46,020 bases of DNA from Agrococcus sp. (GCA_031179215.1 JAPSIA010000009.1:1-46020); one strand, 5' to 3'. Shown: positions 27,237 to 37,505, numbered from the stretch's first letter. The notes: generated by a model not told the origin, from the letters alone. Numbers and translations: made by a program.

Positions 27237-30200
27237 TCACTCCGCCACCGCGCGTCGGCGGCGGGCGACGAGCGCCGCACCGGCTGCGAGCAGCAGCAGG
27301 CCGAGCGCGCTGAACAGCGCGACCGCAGGGAGGTCCTGGCCGGTCTCGGGCAGCACCGGAGTCGGTGCCACGGGCGGCTCCTCCACCTCGTGCTCCGTGC
27401 AGAGCGCGCTCTCCGGCTCACACACCGCCGGCGGCGCCTGGCCGGTCACGGCCAGCACGTTGCCGAGCGTGTGGTCGCCCTGGTGGGCCCAGTCGCGCAC
27501 GGTCACCGCATAGGTCACCGTGACCGTCTGCCCGGCCGCGAGCTCCCCCGAGACCGAGAACGACCCATCCGTCACCGCCGACACCGTCAGCGCCTCATCG
27601 GAAGCCGTCGGCGCCTGCGTGAGCTCGGCGTCGTCAAGCACGCCGGCCATGTGGTCGGTGTAGTCGATCGACTCGGCGCCGGCGCCCTCGTTCCGGAACG
27701 TGAGCGTGTAGGTGAGCTCCTGGCCGACCTCGACCGCCGTGCCCGAGGCCGGGTCAGCGGCCTTGGCGACCGTGACGTCGGAGACCGGGTTGAAGGTGCA
27801 GTCCTCGCCGTTCGCGCACACGGGCTCCTCCGGCACCTCCTGCTCGGGGTCGAGCAGGAAGTTCGCCAGCTGCGCGTCGCCGAGCGCGTCGGCGGCGTGC
27901 ACCGTCACGGTGTAAGTCACCGTGACCGACTGGCCCGCGGCGAGCTCTCCCGTGATCGAGAAGCGGCCGTCGGCGATCTGGGAGACGCTGAGCGCCTCGT
28001 CGGATGCGGCGGGCAGCACCGTCACGTCGGCGTCGTCGAGCACGTGCGTGAGGTCGTCGACGCGGTGCACCGCGCCGGCGGCCGCACCCGTGTTCTCGAA
28101 CTCGAGCGTGTAGGTGAGCTCCTGCCCCGGGCGGATCGCCGTGCTCGAGGCCGGGTCGACCGACTTCGCGTCGACGATGCGGGGCGCGGCGTTGCGCGTG
28201 CAGTCCTCGCTGCCCTCGACGCAATCGGCCGGGCTCTCGGGCGTCGGCGACTCGGGCGCCAGCAGGAAGTTCGCCAGCTGCGTGTCACCGAGCTCGTCGT
28301 CCGCCCTGACCGTCACCGAGTAGCTGACGGCGACGACCTGGCCGGGGGCGAGCTCGCCCTCGATCGCGAAGCGGCCGCCCTCGATCGGCGACACCGTCAG
28401 GGCGTCGTCGGATGCGCTCGGCTGCACCGTCACGTCGGCGTCGTCGAGCACGTGGGTGAGGTCGTCGACCTTGGCCACGGCGCCGGGCGCGGAGCCCCGG
28501 TTCTCGAACGTCAGCGTGTACGTGAGCTCCTGACCCGAGGTGACGGCCGTGCCCGACTCGACGTCGACCGACTTCGCATCGACCACGTTCGAGATCGTGT
28601 GGCGCGTGCAGTCCTCGCCGCCGTCGCAGGCGTCGACCGCCGGCGTCTCGGCGCCCGGGTCGAGCAGGAAGTTGCTCAGCACCGTGTCGCCGAGCTCCTC
28701 GGCGGCCTTGACCGTGACCGTGTAGGTCACCGTGACCGTCTGGCCGGCGGCGAGCTCGCCCGTGATCGAGAAGCGGCCATCCGCGATCTCCGACACCGAG
28801 AGCGCGTCGTCGGATGCGGTCGGCGCGACGGTCACGTCAGCGTCGTCGAGCACGTGCGTGAGGTCGTCGACGCGGTCGACCGTGCCGACCGCCTCACCGA
28901 GGTTCTCGAACGTCAGCGTGTAGGTGAGCTCCCGACCGGGCTCGACGTCGGCGCCCGACTCCGGCGTCGCCGACTTCCCGTCGACGATCTCGGGGATGCG
29001 GTGCTGGGTCGTGGGCGGCGGGAACGACGGCGGGCAGTCCTCGCCCTCGCAGTCGGGGTTCGGCACGGACGGCGGCACGTCGGGCGTGAGCACGTTGCCT
29101 GCGATGTTGTCGCCGCGCTCCCCGTCGGGGCGGACCGTCACCTGGTACGTCACCGTGACCGTCTCGCCCACGGCGATGTCGCCGGTGACGCGGATCGTCT
29201 CCGCCTCAGCATCGAACGTCGCCTCGATCGCGTCCGCCTGCTCGGCACCCACGACCGGGCCCGTCGTCAGCTCGGCGTCGTCGAGCACACCGGAGAGGTC
29301 GTCGGTCGCGTCGACCGGGCCGACGGCCTGGCCGTCGTTCGTCCACGAGAGCGTGTAGGTCACGACGTCACCCGCGACGACCGTCTCGCCCGAGGCGGGC
29401 GCGGCGGCCTTCGCCGGCGTCACGTGCGGCAGCAGCACCGACGACTCGGCGGGCGGGTCGCACAGCTCGCCCTCGGCGCACACGGCACCGGCCGTGTTCA
29501 CGAGGTCGTGGTCGCCGAGGTTCGTGACCGTCACCGAGTAGGTGATCGTCACCGACTGACCCGTGGCGAGCGGACCCGACCACGTCAGCGTGCCGTCCTC
29601 GATCGCGGGCGCGGCCACGTCCGTGCCGTCAGAGGCCACCGCGGTGACGTCGCCGTTGATCGCCGCGTCGTCCAGGACCTCGGTCATGTCGTCCGTGACC
29701 ACCGCGGGCTGCTCGGTCGTGTAGTCGCCGGCACCGTCGTTCGTGACCGTCACCTCGTACTCCACCACGTCGCCCGGCAGCACGTCCTCGGCGGGCGTCG
29801 CCGCCTTCGTCACCGACAGGTGGCGCACGGCGTGCTCGGTCTCGGGGCAGCCACCCGGCTGGCATGAACCGTCGGCGTTCGTGACGACGTTGCCCAGCAC
29901 GTGGTCACCCTGCTCGGCGTAGGCGCGCACGACCACGGCGTAGGAGACGGTGACCGTCTCGTCGGCCGGGATGACACCCGTGATCCGCAGCTGGTCGCCC
30001 TCGAGCGCGGCCGTCAGCGCGGCATCCGACACGACGATCGAGTCGGCGTCGAGCGCCGCGTCATCGAGCACGTCGCTCAGGTCGTCGACCTGGTCGACCG
30101 TGACGGCCGCCTCGCCGATGCTCGCGAACGACAGCGCGTAGGTGATCTCCTGGCCGGCGCGCACGGTGGCGCCGCTAGCCGGGTCGGCCGACTTCGCGAC

Positions 30201-33200
30201 CTCGAGCTGCGGGATGCGGTGCTCGGTCGTGGGCGGCGGGAACTCCGGCGGGCAGTCCTCGCCCTCGCAGTCGGGGTTCGGCACGTACGGCGGCACGTCG
30301 GGCGTGAGCACGTTGCCGGCGATGTTGTCGCCGCGCTCACCATCTGCGCGCACTGTCACCTGGTACGTGACCGCGACGGTCTCGCCCGGCAGCAGCGAAC
30401 CGGTGACCCGGATCGTCTGTGCGTCGGCGTCGAACACCGCGGCAACCGCGTCGGCGAACTCGGCGTCGACGACGGGCTCGGCCGTGAGGTCGGCGTCGTC
30501 GAGCACGTCCGACAGATCGTCCGTCGCGTCGATCGGACCGGCGGCCTGACCGTCGTTCGTCCACGAGAGCGTGTACGTCACGACGTCGCCGGCGACGACC
30601 GTCTCACCCGAGGCAGGATCCGCCGACTTCGACGGCACGACGCGGGGCAGCAGCACCCTCGACTCCACGGGCGGGTCGCACAGCTCGCCCTCGGCGCACT
30701 CGCCGCCTGCAGTGTTCACAAGGTCGTGATCGCCCAGGTTCGTCACCGTCACCGAATAGGTGATCGTCACCGACGCGCCGACGGCGAGCGGCCCCGACCA
30801 CGTCAGCGTGCCGTCCTCGATCGCGGGCGCCGCGACGTCCGAGCCGTCTGAGGCGACCGCGACGGCGTCGCCGCCGAACCTCGCGTCGTCCAGCACATCC
30901 GTCATGTCGTCGGCGAGGACCGCGGGCTGCTCAGCCGTGTAGGCCGCCGCACCGTCGTTGGTCACCGTCACCGTGTACTCGACGGTGTCGCCCGGCAGCA
31001 CGTCCTCCGCCGGCGTCGCCGACTTGTCGACCGAGAGGTGGCGGATCGGATTCTCGGTGCCCGGGCAGCCTTCGGGGTCGCACGAGCCGTCGGGGTTCTG
31101 CACGGTGTTCGCGAGCACGTGGTCGGCCTGCTCGGCGAACGCGTCGACGCGCACGCGGTAGGAGACGGTGATCGTCTCGTCAACCGGCACCTCGCCCGTG
31201 ATCGCGAGCGCGTCGCCGTCGAGCGTGGCGCTGAGGGCCGTGCTCGAGACGACGAGCGAGCCCTCGACGAACGTCGCGTCGTCGAGCACGTCGCTCAGGT
31301 CGTCGACGCTCGCGACCGCAGCGGGCGTCTCGCCCAGGCTCGAGAAGCTGAGGGTGTAGGCGACCTCCTGGCCCGCGCGCACGGTCGAGCCGTCGGCAGG
31401 GTCGACCGACTTCTCGATCGCGAGCTCGGCAGCGGGCACGCGCACCGAGGCGCAGTCGTCGGCGCCGGGGGCAGCCTGGGCCGCCGGCACGCAAGCGACG
31501 TTGTAGAGGATGTTGTCACCGGTGCGCTCGTCGTAGGTCACGCTGTACTCGATCGCGACCGACTCCCCCGCCGCGAGGGGTCCGGACCACGTGAGCTCCT
31601 GCGCGTCGGCGTCGAACGCAACACCCGACGCGGGCGCGATGATGCCGTTGAACGTGGCGTCGTCGAGCACGGCGCTGAGGTCGTCCCTGACGGACGCGGG
31701 GGTCGTCGCGGTGTAATCACCGGGACCCGGGTTGGTGACCGTGACCTCGTAGGTCACGACGCCGCCGTCCGCCGGCAGGTCCTCGACGTCCGAGCGCTTC
31801 GCGACGGCCAGCCGCGGCAGCTCGCCCGACGTCGTGGCGCAGGGCTCGTCCGTCTCGGGATCGACGCCGTCGACCGCGCACGTCGGCGTCGGCGGCACCT
31901 CGCCCGCCGGCGGCGGGGTCGAGGGCTGCCACGCGACGTTGCGCACGACGCCGTCGCCGGCGCCCGTGAGCGTCACCGAATAGGTGATCTCGACCGCGGC
32001 GCCGACCGCGAGCGGGCCAGCCCACGACACGTGCTGCGTGCCGACGCGTACTGCGCCGGGGACGTCGGAGCCGTCGGAGGCCACCGCTCGCGGCCCCGTG
32101 CCGAAGGTCGCGTCGTCGAGCACGCCAGAGAGGTCGTCGAAGACGATCGCCGGCGCGGCATCCGTGTACGCGGCGTCGCCCGTGTTCGTCACCGTGACGG
32201 TGTACTCGACCGTGTCGCCGGCTCGCGAGTCAGCCGTGAAGGTCGTCGACTTCGCAACGCTCAGCTCGCGATGCAGCACGGTGACGGCGTGGTCTTCGAC
32301 CTCGCCGTCCGCGGCGACGCCCAGCGCGCGCTCGTCCACAGCGGTCGCGGCGTCGTCGACGAGGTCGTCGGTGGTGAGGCGGAGCCGCATGTACGACGCG
32401 GTGCCGTCCTGCGCTGGGGCGAGTCCGGAGAACTCGAGGTCCACCGAGGTAGCGCCGTCCGGCACCGGGGCCGAGGCCGCCTCGTCGGCATCGAACGTGC
32501 CGCTGCCGTCGACGTCGATCCAGCCGAAGAGGGTGGCAGCCGCCCCGCGCGCGTTCGTGACCGTGACCGGAACGGTGACTGCTGTCGCGCCGGGCTGGAG
32601 CGCCACGGCGCTCTCGAGCGCATTCTCGTCGGCGATGCCGTTCGCGTCGTCGCCGTCGGCCAGCGGCGAGGGCTGCCCTTCCGCCTCCGGGTCGATCTCC
32701 GAGCCGAGCGTCAGGCCCGGCGCGACGCCGTGCCGGGCGCCGTCCGCCCCCGCCGTGGTGCCGTAGGTGTCGGGCGCATCGCCGTAGTCGGCGCAGACGG
32801 GCTCGGGCAGGATCTGCGCGAGGAAGCCGGCGTAGGGCGCTCCGCTGGCGACGCGCACGATGATGGTGTTCTCACCGTGCTGGAAGCCCTCCGAGAGTCG
32901 CGTCGACGCCTGCGTGCCCTCCCTGAAGCCGCCGTGGAAGTACGGGTCGGTCGGCGACTGCGGGAGCGATTCCTCGGAGGCGCTCTGCGCGACGCCGTTC
33001 ACCCAGACCTCGGGCACGGAGTTGTCGGCGTAGAAGTCCATGGGCAGGGCAAAGCCGTCGAGCTGCACCAGCTCGCTGATCGTGAAGTCGTACCGGAAGT
33101 AGAGATCGATGTTGCCAGCGTGGCTCCCGTTGGCGTTGTACGAGATCCAGTCGGCGTTGCCGTAGGGGCTCTCGATCCACGCATTGGAGACGGGCGGCAC

Positions 33201-34637
33201 GACGTAGGCGGGCTCGTACGACGTCACGCTCGCGAACCCGCTCGCGTTGCCCCGGCCAACCTGCCAGTTGAGGTCGCGCGAGCCAGCGGGCAGCGAGCCG
33301 CCGTTCATGTCGGTCGCGGTGTTGAAGATCGAGGTGTCGCTCACGCACGTGACGTCCGCGGGGTCGAGAAACTCGACCGTCGCCTCGCCCGGCGGGTTGA
33401 GACCCACCTCGTCGACGTTGTCGGCATCGTTCGTGTACGTCCCGACCTGCGAGGAGGTGACGTCGACGGTGATGGTGCACGAGACCTCATCGGTCGCGAG
33501 CGCACCGTTGGTCACCGAGATCGTGGTGCCGCCCGGCTCTGCCGCGCGGTCTGCGACGCACGTGCCGCCCAGGTTGGGCGTCGTCGCGACCTCGAGGCCC
33601 TGGGGCAGGGTGTCGGTGAAGCCCCAGCCGTCCTTGGCCGCCAGCTCGCTCGTGTTCGTGACCGTGAAGGTGAGCGTCGAGACGCCGTCGACGAAGGTCG
33701 ATGCCGGCGAGAACGACTTGTCGAGCTGCGGCGTGACGTCGAGCACGCGGATGTTGTCGTAGGCGCCGTCGTTGCCCGCGCCGTTCCCGTTCTCGTTGCG
33801 CAGGACGATGCCGAAGGACTCGCCGGTCAGCAGCACGGAGGAGTCCGCGGCGAAGGTTCCAGCCAAGACCTCCGACATGGCGTCGCGCGACTGGTGCGGC
33901 GCGCTGAAGACCGACGCGCGCGGGTCCAGGCACGGATTGATGGCAGCGTCGGAGACCGGAATCTCAGCGCCGGAGGCGTCCCGCAGGTAGAAGCGCAGCA
34001 GCGGGTCGGTCGAGAAGCAGTTCGTGGCTGCGGCGTCCACGGAGAAGGTGACGAAACGGTTGGCGGCGGGGAACTCGAGCGGCGACTCCGTCGCGAACTG
34101 CACGAGGTTGTTGGCACCCGAGCCGGAGGTGTACGAGGCAGCGGCGGCGTTCGTCTCGGGCGTCGCACTGCCTGCCAGCTGGCCGAGCGCGTGGGGCAGG
34201 GCGGCGAGGCTGTCGAAGACGCCGATGCCCGTGCTCTCGGGACCGCCGGGACCGTTGCAATCGCCGACGATGCGCGTGCTGCTGAAGTCGACGATGAAGC
34301 CGTTGCACATCGCGCGGTTGCCCCAGAAGGGGTCGGTGGCGTACGTCGTGCCGTCGGCACCCGCGTAGTCGCTCACGAGCACGTTCGAGCCCGCGGCGCG
34401 GCGCTCGAAGTCCTCCTCGAAGAGGAGGATGGGCGCGCTCGGCTCGCCAGGCGTGCCGGGTGCCATGCGCAGCTGCGCCGCCTGCTGCGCCGCGCTTGCG
34501 TTCGCCGCGCTGGCTGCCGCAGGAGCCACGCCCCCGACACCCAGGAGCCCGGCAGTCAGCGACAGCACGGAGAGCGCCGCCACGGCTCCTCGACGACGTG
34601 CACGGCTGGACAGCCACTTCTGGAGCGCAGTGCGCAT
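27237..34637 (-). CDS. Giant (~2466 aa) LPXTG-anchored surface protein with DUF11-like repeats
   Basis: Signal peptide (RRRGAVAALSVLSLTAGLLGVGGVAPAAASA), GEVED-like GDAPDTYGTTAGADGARHGV, 12 repeats with VLDDA, C-term LPETG-hydrophobic-RRRR sorting signal; SD GAGAGGAA before ATG. Confidence 0.9.
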   Translation of the reverse strand: MRTALQKWLSSRARRRGAVAALSVLSLTAGLLGVGGVAPAAASAANASAAQQAAQLRMAPGTPGEPSAPILLFEEDFERRAAGSNVLVSDYAGADGTTYATDPFWGNRAMCNGFIVDFSSTRIVGDCNGPGGPESTGIGVFDSLAALPHALGQLAGSATPETNAAAASYTSGSGANNLVQFATESPLEFPAANRFVTFSVDAAATNCFSTDPLLRFYLRDASGAEIPVSDAAINPCLDPRASVFSAPHQSRDAMSEVLAGTFAADSSVLLTGESFGIVLRNENGNGAGNDGAYDNIRVLDVTPQLDKSFSPASTFVDGVSTLTFTVTNTSELAAKDGWGFTDTLPQGLEVATTPNLGGTCVADRAAEPGGTTISVTNGALATDEVSCTITVDVTSSQVGTYTNDADNVDEVGLNPPGEATVEFLDPADVTCVSDTSIFNTATDMNGGSLPAGSRDLNWQVGRGNASGFASVTSYEPAYVVPPVSNAWIESPYGNADWISYNANGSHAGNIDLYFRYDFTISELVQLDGFALPMDFYADNSVPEVWVNGVAQSASEESLPQSPTDPYFHGGFREGTQASTRLSEGFQHGENTIIVRVASGAPYAGFLAQILPEPVCADYGDAPDTYGTTAGADGARHGVAPGLTLGSEIDPEAEGQPSPLADGDDANGIADENALESAVALQPGATAVTVPVTVTNARGAAATLFGWIDVDGSGTFDADEAASAPVPDGATSVDLEFSGLAPAQDGTASYMRLRLTTDDLVDDAATAVDERALGVAADGEVEDHAVTVLHRELSVAKSTTFTADSRAGDTVEYTVTVTNTGDAAYTDAAPAIVFDDLSGVLDDATFGTGPRAVASDGSDVPGAVRVGTQHVSWAGPLAVGAAVEITYSVTLTGAGDGVVRNVAWQPSTPPPAGEVPPTPTCAVDGVDPETDEPCATTSGELPRLAVAKRSDVEDLPADGGVVTYEVTVTNPGPGDYTATTPASVRDDLSAVLDDATFNGIIAPASGVAFDADAQELTWSGPLAAGESVAIEYSVTYDERTGDNILYNVACVPAAQAAPGADDCASVRVPAAELAIEKSVDPADGSTVRAGQEVAYTLSFSSLGETPAAVASVDDLSDVLDDATFVEGSLVVSSTALSATLDGDALAITGEVPVDETITVSYRVRVDAFAEQADHVLANTVQNPDGSCDPEGCPGTENPIRHLSVDKSATPAEDVLPGDTVEYTVTVTNDGAAAYTAEQPAVLADDMTDVLDDARFGGDAVAVASDGSDVAAPAIEDGTLTWSGPLAVGASVTITYSVTVTNLGDHDLVNTAGGECAEGELCDPPVESRVLLPRVVPSKSADPASGETVVAGDVVTYTLSWTNDGQAAGPIDATDDLSDVLDDADLTAEPVVDAEFADAVAAVFDADAQTIRVTGSLLPGETVAVTYQVTVRADGERGDNIAGNVLTPDVPPYVPNPDCEGEDCPPEFPPPTTEHRIPQLEVAKSADPASGATVRAGQEITYALSFASIGEAAVTVDQVDDLSDVLDDAALDADSIVVSDAALTAALEGDQLRITGVIPADETVTVSYAVVVRAYAEQGDHVLGNVVTNADGSCQPGGCPETEHAVRHLSVTKAATPAEDVLPGDVVEYEVTVTNDGAGDYTTEQPAVVTDDMTEVLDDAAINGDVTAVASDGTDVAAPAIEDGTLTWSGPLATGQSVTITYSVTVTNLGDHDLVNTAGAVCAEGELCDPPAESSVLLPHVTPAKAAAPASGETVVAGDVVTYTLSWTNDGQAVGPVDATDDLSGVLDDAELTTGPVVGAEQADAIEATFDAEAETIRVTGDIAVGETVTVTYQVTVRPDGERGDNIAGNVLTPDVPPSVPNPDCEGEDCPPSFPPPTTQHRIPEIVDGKSATPESGADVEPGRELTYTLTFENLGEAVGTVDRVDDLTHVLDDADVTVAPTASDDALSVSEIADGRFSITGELAAGQTVTVTYTVTVKAAEELGDTVLSNFLLDPGAETPAVDACDGGEDCTRHTISNVVDAKSVDVESGTAVTSGQELTYTLTFENRGSAPGAVAKVDDLTHVLDDADVTVQPSASDDALTVSPIEGGRFAIEGELAPGQVVAVSYSVTVRADDELGDTQLANFLLAPESPTPESPADCVEGSEDCTRNAAPRIVDAKSVDPASSTAIRPGQELTYTLEFENTGAAAGAVHRVDDLTHVLDDADVTVLPAASDEALSVSQIADGRFSITGELAAGQSVTVTYTVTVHAADALGDAQLANFLLDPEQEVPEEPVCANGEDCTFNPVSDVTVAKAADPASGTAVEVGQELTYTLTFRNEGAGAESIDYTDHMAGVLDDAELTQAPTASDEALTVSAVTDGSFSVSGELAAGQTVTVTYAVTVRDWAHQGDHTLGNVLAVTGQAPPAVCEPESALCTEHEVEEPPVAPTPVLPETGQDLPAVALFSALGLLLLAAGAALVARRRRAVAE
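27980..28950 (-). repeat. Three tandem ~402-408-bp DUF11-like repeats ('DDLTHVLDDADVTV' type)
   Basis: Landmark GTCACGTC(G/A)GCGTCGTCGAGCACGTG at 28021, 28429 and 28831. Confidence 0.85.
28975..31430 (-). repeat. Tandem segmental duplication of a three-domain block, period 1218 bp (406 aa)
   Basis: Four landmarks offset by exactly 1218: 29011/30229, 29143/30361, 29461/30679, 30147/31365. Confidence 0.9.
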
Positions 34638-34850
34638 GCGGGTTCCTCTCGGACGAGCGAAGCGTCGCGACCTCGCGACGCGGGCGCCATTGCGATTCCG
34701 CAACAGGGCATCGTGAGCGAAGTTACAGAATCGGCAGCCGACACGCGAACGAACATGCAGATTCCGCAATCAGGGTCACCGCAGGAGCGGAAGCGTTTTC
34801 GGGCGGCGGCCTGAGCAGCGCCGCGAGCAGCGCCAGCTCGACGGCAGCGG

Positions 34851-36794
34851 TCAGAGGAGAATGTGCTCCTCGGCGCGGCCGAACCCGTGCACGTCGGCGT
34901 TCGCGAGGATCCGCTCGTCCTCGGTGACCCACGTGTGGTCGCTGCGCGCGGCGCGGAGCTGGATGAAGTTGTAGCGATCGGCGCTGTAGATGCCGCCGCC
35001 CGCCGCGAGGATGGCGCGCTGGAAGGCGGTGTCCTCCCCCAGGGTGCGATCCTCGAACGGCGCCGCCTCCCACGTCGAGCGAGGGCCCACCATCGTGGGG
35101 CCGCCGACGAGGTCGGTCCAGCGGTGCTCCCGCTCGGGCGACTGCAGCACGGTGGCGTTCCTCGACTCGAGGTAGAGGTAGCGCGCGTGCTTGCCGACGA
35201 GCTCGGCACCCGAGTACTCGAGCGCGAAGCACGAGTCGAGCAGGTAGTGGTCGCCGTAGACGTCGTCGTCGTCGAGCTTGGCGACGACGTCGCCGTCGCT
35301 CGCGCGCACCAGGCGGTTGAGGTTGGCACCGAGCGAGGTGTCGCGATCGGCGCGCAGCACGACGAGCTCGGCGATGCCGGCTTCGCGCGCGAGCGCCTGC
35401 AGATCGGCCTCGTCGGCGTCGAAGCCGTGCAGCAGCAGCGCGAGCTGCACGTCGACGTCGACCTGCCGGCCCGCGGTCGCGATGATGCCGGGCACGAGGT
35501 GCGGCCGGATCGTGGGGGCGATGATGCTCACGCGCGGGCGGCGCCACGCGGCCGGGTCGGCGATGCCGACCGACTCGAGCACCTGCGTCGCGCGGCGCGA
35601 GAACGTGTGCTCGCGCCAGATGCGCCGCTGCGCCAGGTGCACCTGCCGGTCGCGCAGCTCTGACGAGCGCACGAGCGCGCGCAGCACGAGCGCGGCCTCC
35701 TGCTGGTCGTCGACGATCGAGATCTCCGACTCGTCGAACCAGTGCTCGACCGCAGGGCTGCGGGTCGTCACGACCGGCGTGCCGCTCGCGAGGATCTCGA
35801 ACACCCGCCGCGCGAGCATCGTCGGGCTGTCGACGACCGAGTTGACGTTGAGCATCACCTTGTAGGCCCGATAGGCCGAGAGCATGCGCTCGTAGTCGAG
35901 CGAGCCGCGCACGAACGGCGAGAGCGCCTCCGGGAAGCGGTACTTCGGGTCGTGCTCGAAGCGGGAGAAGATGTCGAAGCCGATGCCGCGCCGCTCGGCG
36001 ATGTCGGCGGCGGCGCCCAGCAGCAGATCCATCTGCGCCTGGCGCTCGGGGAACTTGTGCGACCAGTAGCTGCCGCCGAAGGCGACGTCGCGCACCTGGT
36101 GCAGCCCCTGCTGCCGCATCGGGTGGTGCAGCGCCGGCTGTGCGGCGAAGCCGAGCACGTCGACGCGGTCGTGACCGAGCGCGTCGCGGTAGCGACCCAG
36201 GAGGTTCTCGTCGGTCGTGAAGACGCGGTCGAACAAGCGGGCCGTCTCGAGGAAGTCCTCGAAGTGGGGCGGATCCTCCTTGTTCCAGAAGACCGAGGGG
36301 ATGCCGTGCTCTCGGCAGTGCGCGACGAGCTCGCGCAGCGCCTCGGGCGGGGCTTTGGGGCCGCTGAGCTGGAACTTCCACGCGCCGCGGGAGCCCGACC
36401 ACGCCGACTCGACGAACAGGAGGTCGATCCCCTGCTGCTCGAGCTGCTCGCGCCACTGGCTGGGCCTCAGCTCGACGACGTCGAACTCGTAGCCCCACGC
36501 GCTCGCCGAGAAGGTGTCCATGATCGTGCCCACGCGCAGCTGCGGGCGCCGCGGCCCGCGGTCGGCGACGGGCCAGACGGGCATCTCGGCGGCGATGTCG
36601 ACGGGCTTCGCCGCGGCACCGTTGCGCTCGGCCATCGTGCGGCGGAGCCGCCAATCGCGCACCTGCCGCACGCCGCCCTTGCGGAGGTGCCAGAGGCCGG
36701 TCCGGAGGGTCTGCAGCGGCTTCACGGTCTCCATCCAGCGGTCGGCGCGGCGCCCGCGAGCGGGGCGGCGTCGAAGGGGTGCACTGCTCGCCAT
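34851..36794 (-). CDS. Two-domain glycosyltransferase: CgeB-like GT + GT2-like domain (start uncertain)
   Basis: FVESAWSGSRGAWKFQL, FWNKEDPPHFEDFLETARLFDRVFTTD, FGGSYWSHKFPERQ, NVNSVVDSPTMLARRVFEILASGTPVVTT; then VSIIAPTIRPHL...DGDVVAKLDDDDVYGDHYL. Confidence 0.8.
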   Translation of the reverse strand: MASSAPLRRRPARGRRADRWMETVKPLQTLRTGLWHLRKGGVRQVRDWRLRRTMAERNGAAAKPVDIAAEMPVWPVADRGPRRPQLRVGTIMDTFSASAWGYEFDVVELRPSQWREQLEQQGIDLLFVESAWSGSRGAWKFQLSGPKAPPEALRELVAHCREHGIPSVFWNKEDPPHFEDFLETARLFDRVFTTDENLLGRYRDALGHDRVDVLGFAAQPALHHPMRQQGLHQVRDVAFGGSYWSHKFPERQAQMDLLLGAAADIAERRGIGFDIFSRFEHDPKYRFPEALSPFVRGSLDYERMLSAYRAYKVMLNVNSVVDSPTMLARRVFEILASGTPVVTTRSPAVEHWFDESEISIVDDQQEAALVLRALVRSSELRDRQVHLAQRRIWREHTFSRRATQVLESVGIADPAAWRRPRVSIIAPTIRPHLVPGIIATAGRQVDVDVQLALLLHGFDADEADLQALAREAGIAELVVLRADRDTSLGANLNRLVRASDGDVVAKLDDDDVYGDHYLLDSCFALEYSGAELVGKHARYLYLESRNATVLQSPEREHRWTDLVGGPTMVGPRSTWEAAPFEDRTLGEDTAFQRAILAAGGGIYSADRYNFIQLRAARSDHTWVTEDERILANADVHGFGRAEEHILL

Positions 36795-36795
36795 C

Positions 36796-37446
36796 CTATG
36801 CACGGCGGGCGAGGGCGCCGAGCGCGGCCGTGAGCCGGTCGACGTGCTCGGCCACCGCATCAGCGGAGCGCCGGTAGGCCGCCGGAGAGCGCCCGTAGGG
36901 GTCGTCGATGTCGATGTGCCGCGTCGCCGCGAGCGGCAGCAGGCCCCTGGCGCGGCCGGCCGCCGCGACCACGCGGCCGAGGAACCCGGCGACGCCGTCG
37001 TCGCCCAGCGGCTCGACGCGCTCGGCCCCGGTGCGCTCGGCGAGCATCTCGACAACCCGGGTGAGCTCGATGAGCGTGAACACCCGGTGGTTCGCACGCG
37101 GCACGGCACGCACGACGGCGCTGCGGTGCTCGTGCGTGAGCCCGATCACGAGGTCGGCGAGCTCGATGTGCTCGGGCAGCAGCCGCCGCGCGCGGTGTGC
37201 CGCGCTGTCGGCGATGCCGAGCCGCTCCGCCTCGGCGAGCGCGAGCGGCTCCATGGGGGCGCCGTCGCGCGCCATCGTGCCGGCGCTCGCGATCTCGACC
37301 GCCGATGCGTCGGCGCCCCGCACGGCGAGCGGCAGTCGCGCGCGCAGCAGCTGCTCGAGCTGCGGCGAGCGGCACAGGTTGCCGGTGCACACCGCGAGGA
37401 TGCAGAAGACGTCCCTCTGCTCGAGCGGATCGGCGTGCCGCGCCAT
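36796..37446 (-). CDS. Low-molecular-weight protein tyrosine phosphatase
   Basis: FCILAVCTGNLCRSPQ (CX5RS P-loop), ADLVIGLTHEHRS, C-terminal DIDDPYGRS. Confidence 0.9.
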   Translation of the reverse strand: MARHADPLEQRDVFCILAVCTGNLCRSPQLEQLLRARLPLAVRGADASAVEIASAGTMARDGAPMEPLALAEAERLGIADSAAHRARRLLPEHIELADLVIGLTHEHRSAVVRAVPRANHRVFTLIELTRVVEMLAERTGAERVEPLGDDGVAGFLGRVVAAAGRARGLLPLAATRHIDIDDPYGRSPAAYRRSADAVAEHVDRLTAALGALARRA

Positions 37447-37505
37447 GCGACGAACCTACGCCACGCGGTCGCGCAGCACCGGGGATCGGCCGCGAGGATG
37501 GAGCC

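Noticed and set aside
27390-29867. 825-aa plus-strand ORF opposite the repeat region
   Set aside because: Same antisense artefact, repeats mirror those of the real gene.
27980-31430. CRISPR-like regular repeats
   Set aside because: ~400-bp units are in-frame protein repeats; no short repeat/spacer architecture.
31038-34814. 1258-aa plus-strand ORF opposite the giant surface protein
   Set aside because: Arg/His/Val-rich mirror frame created by high-GC repetitive coding on the minus strand; no domain motifs; minus frame has signal peptide, repeats and LPETG.
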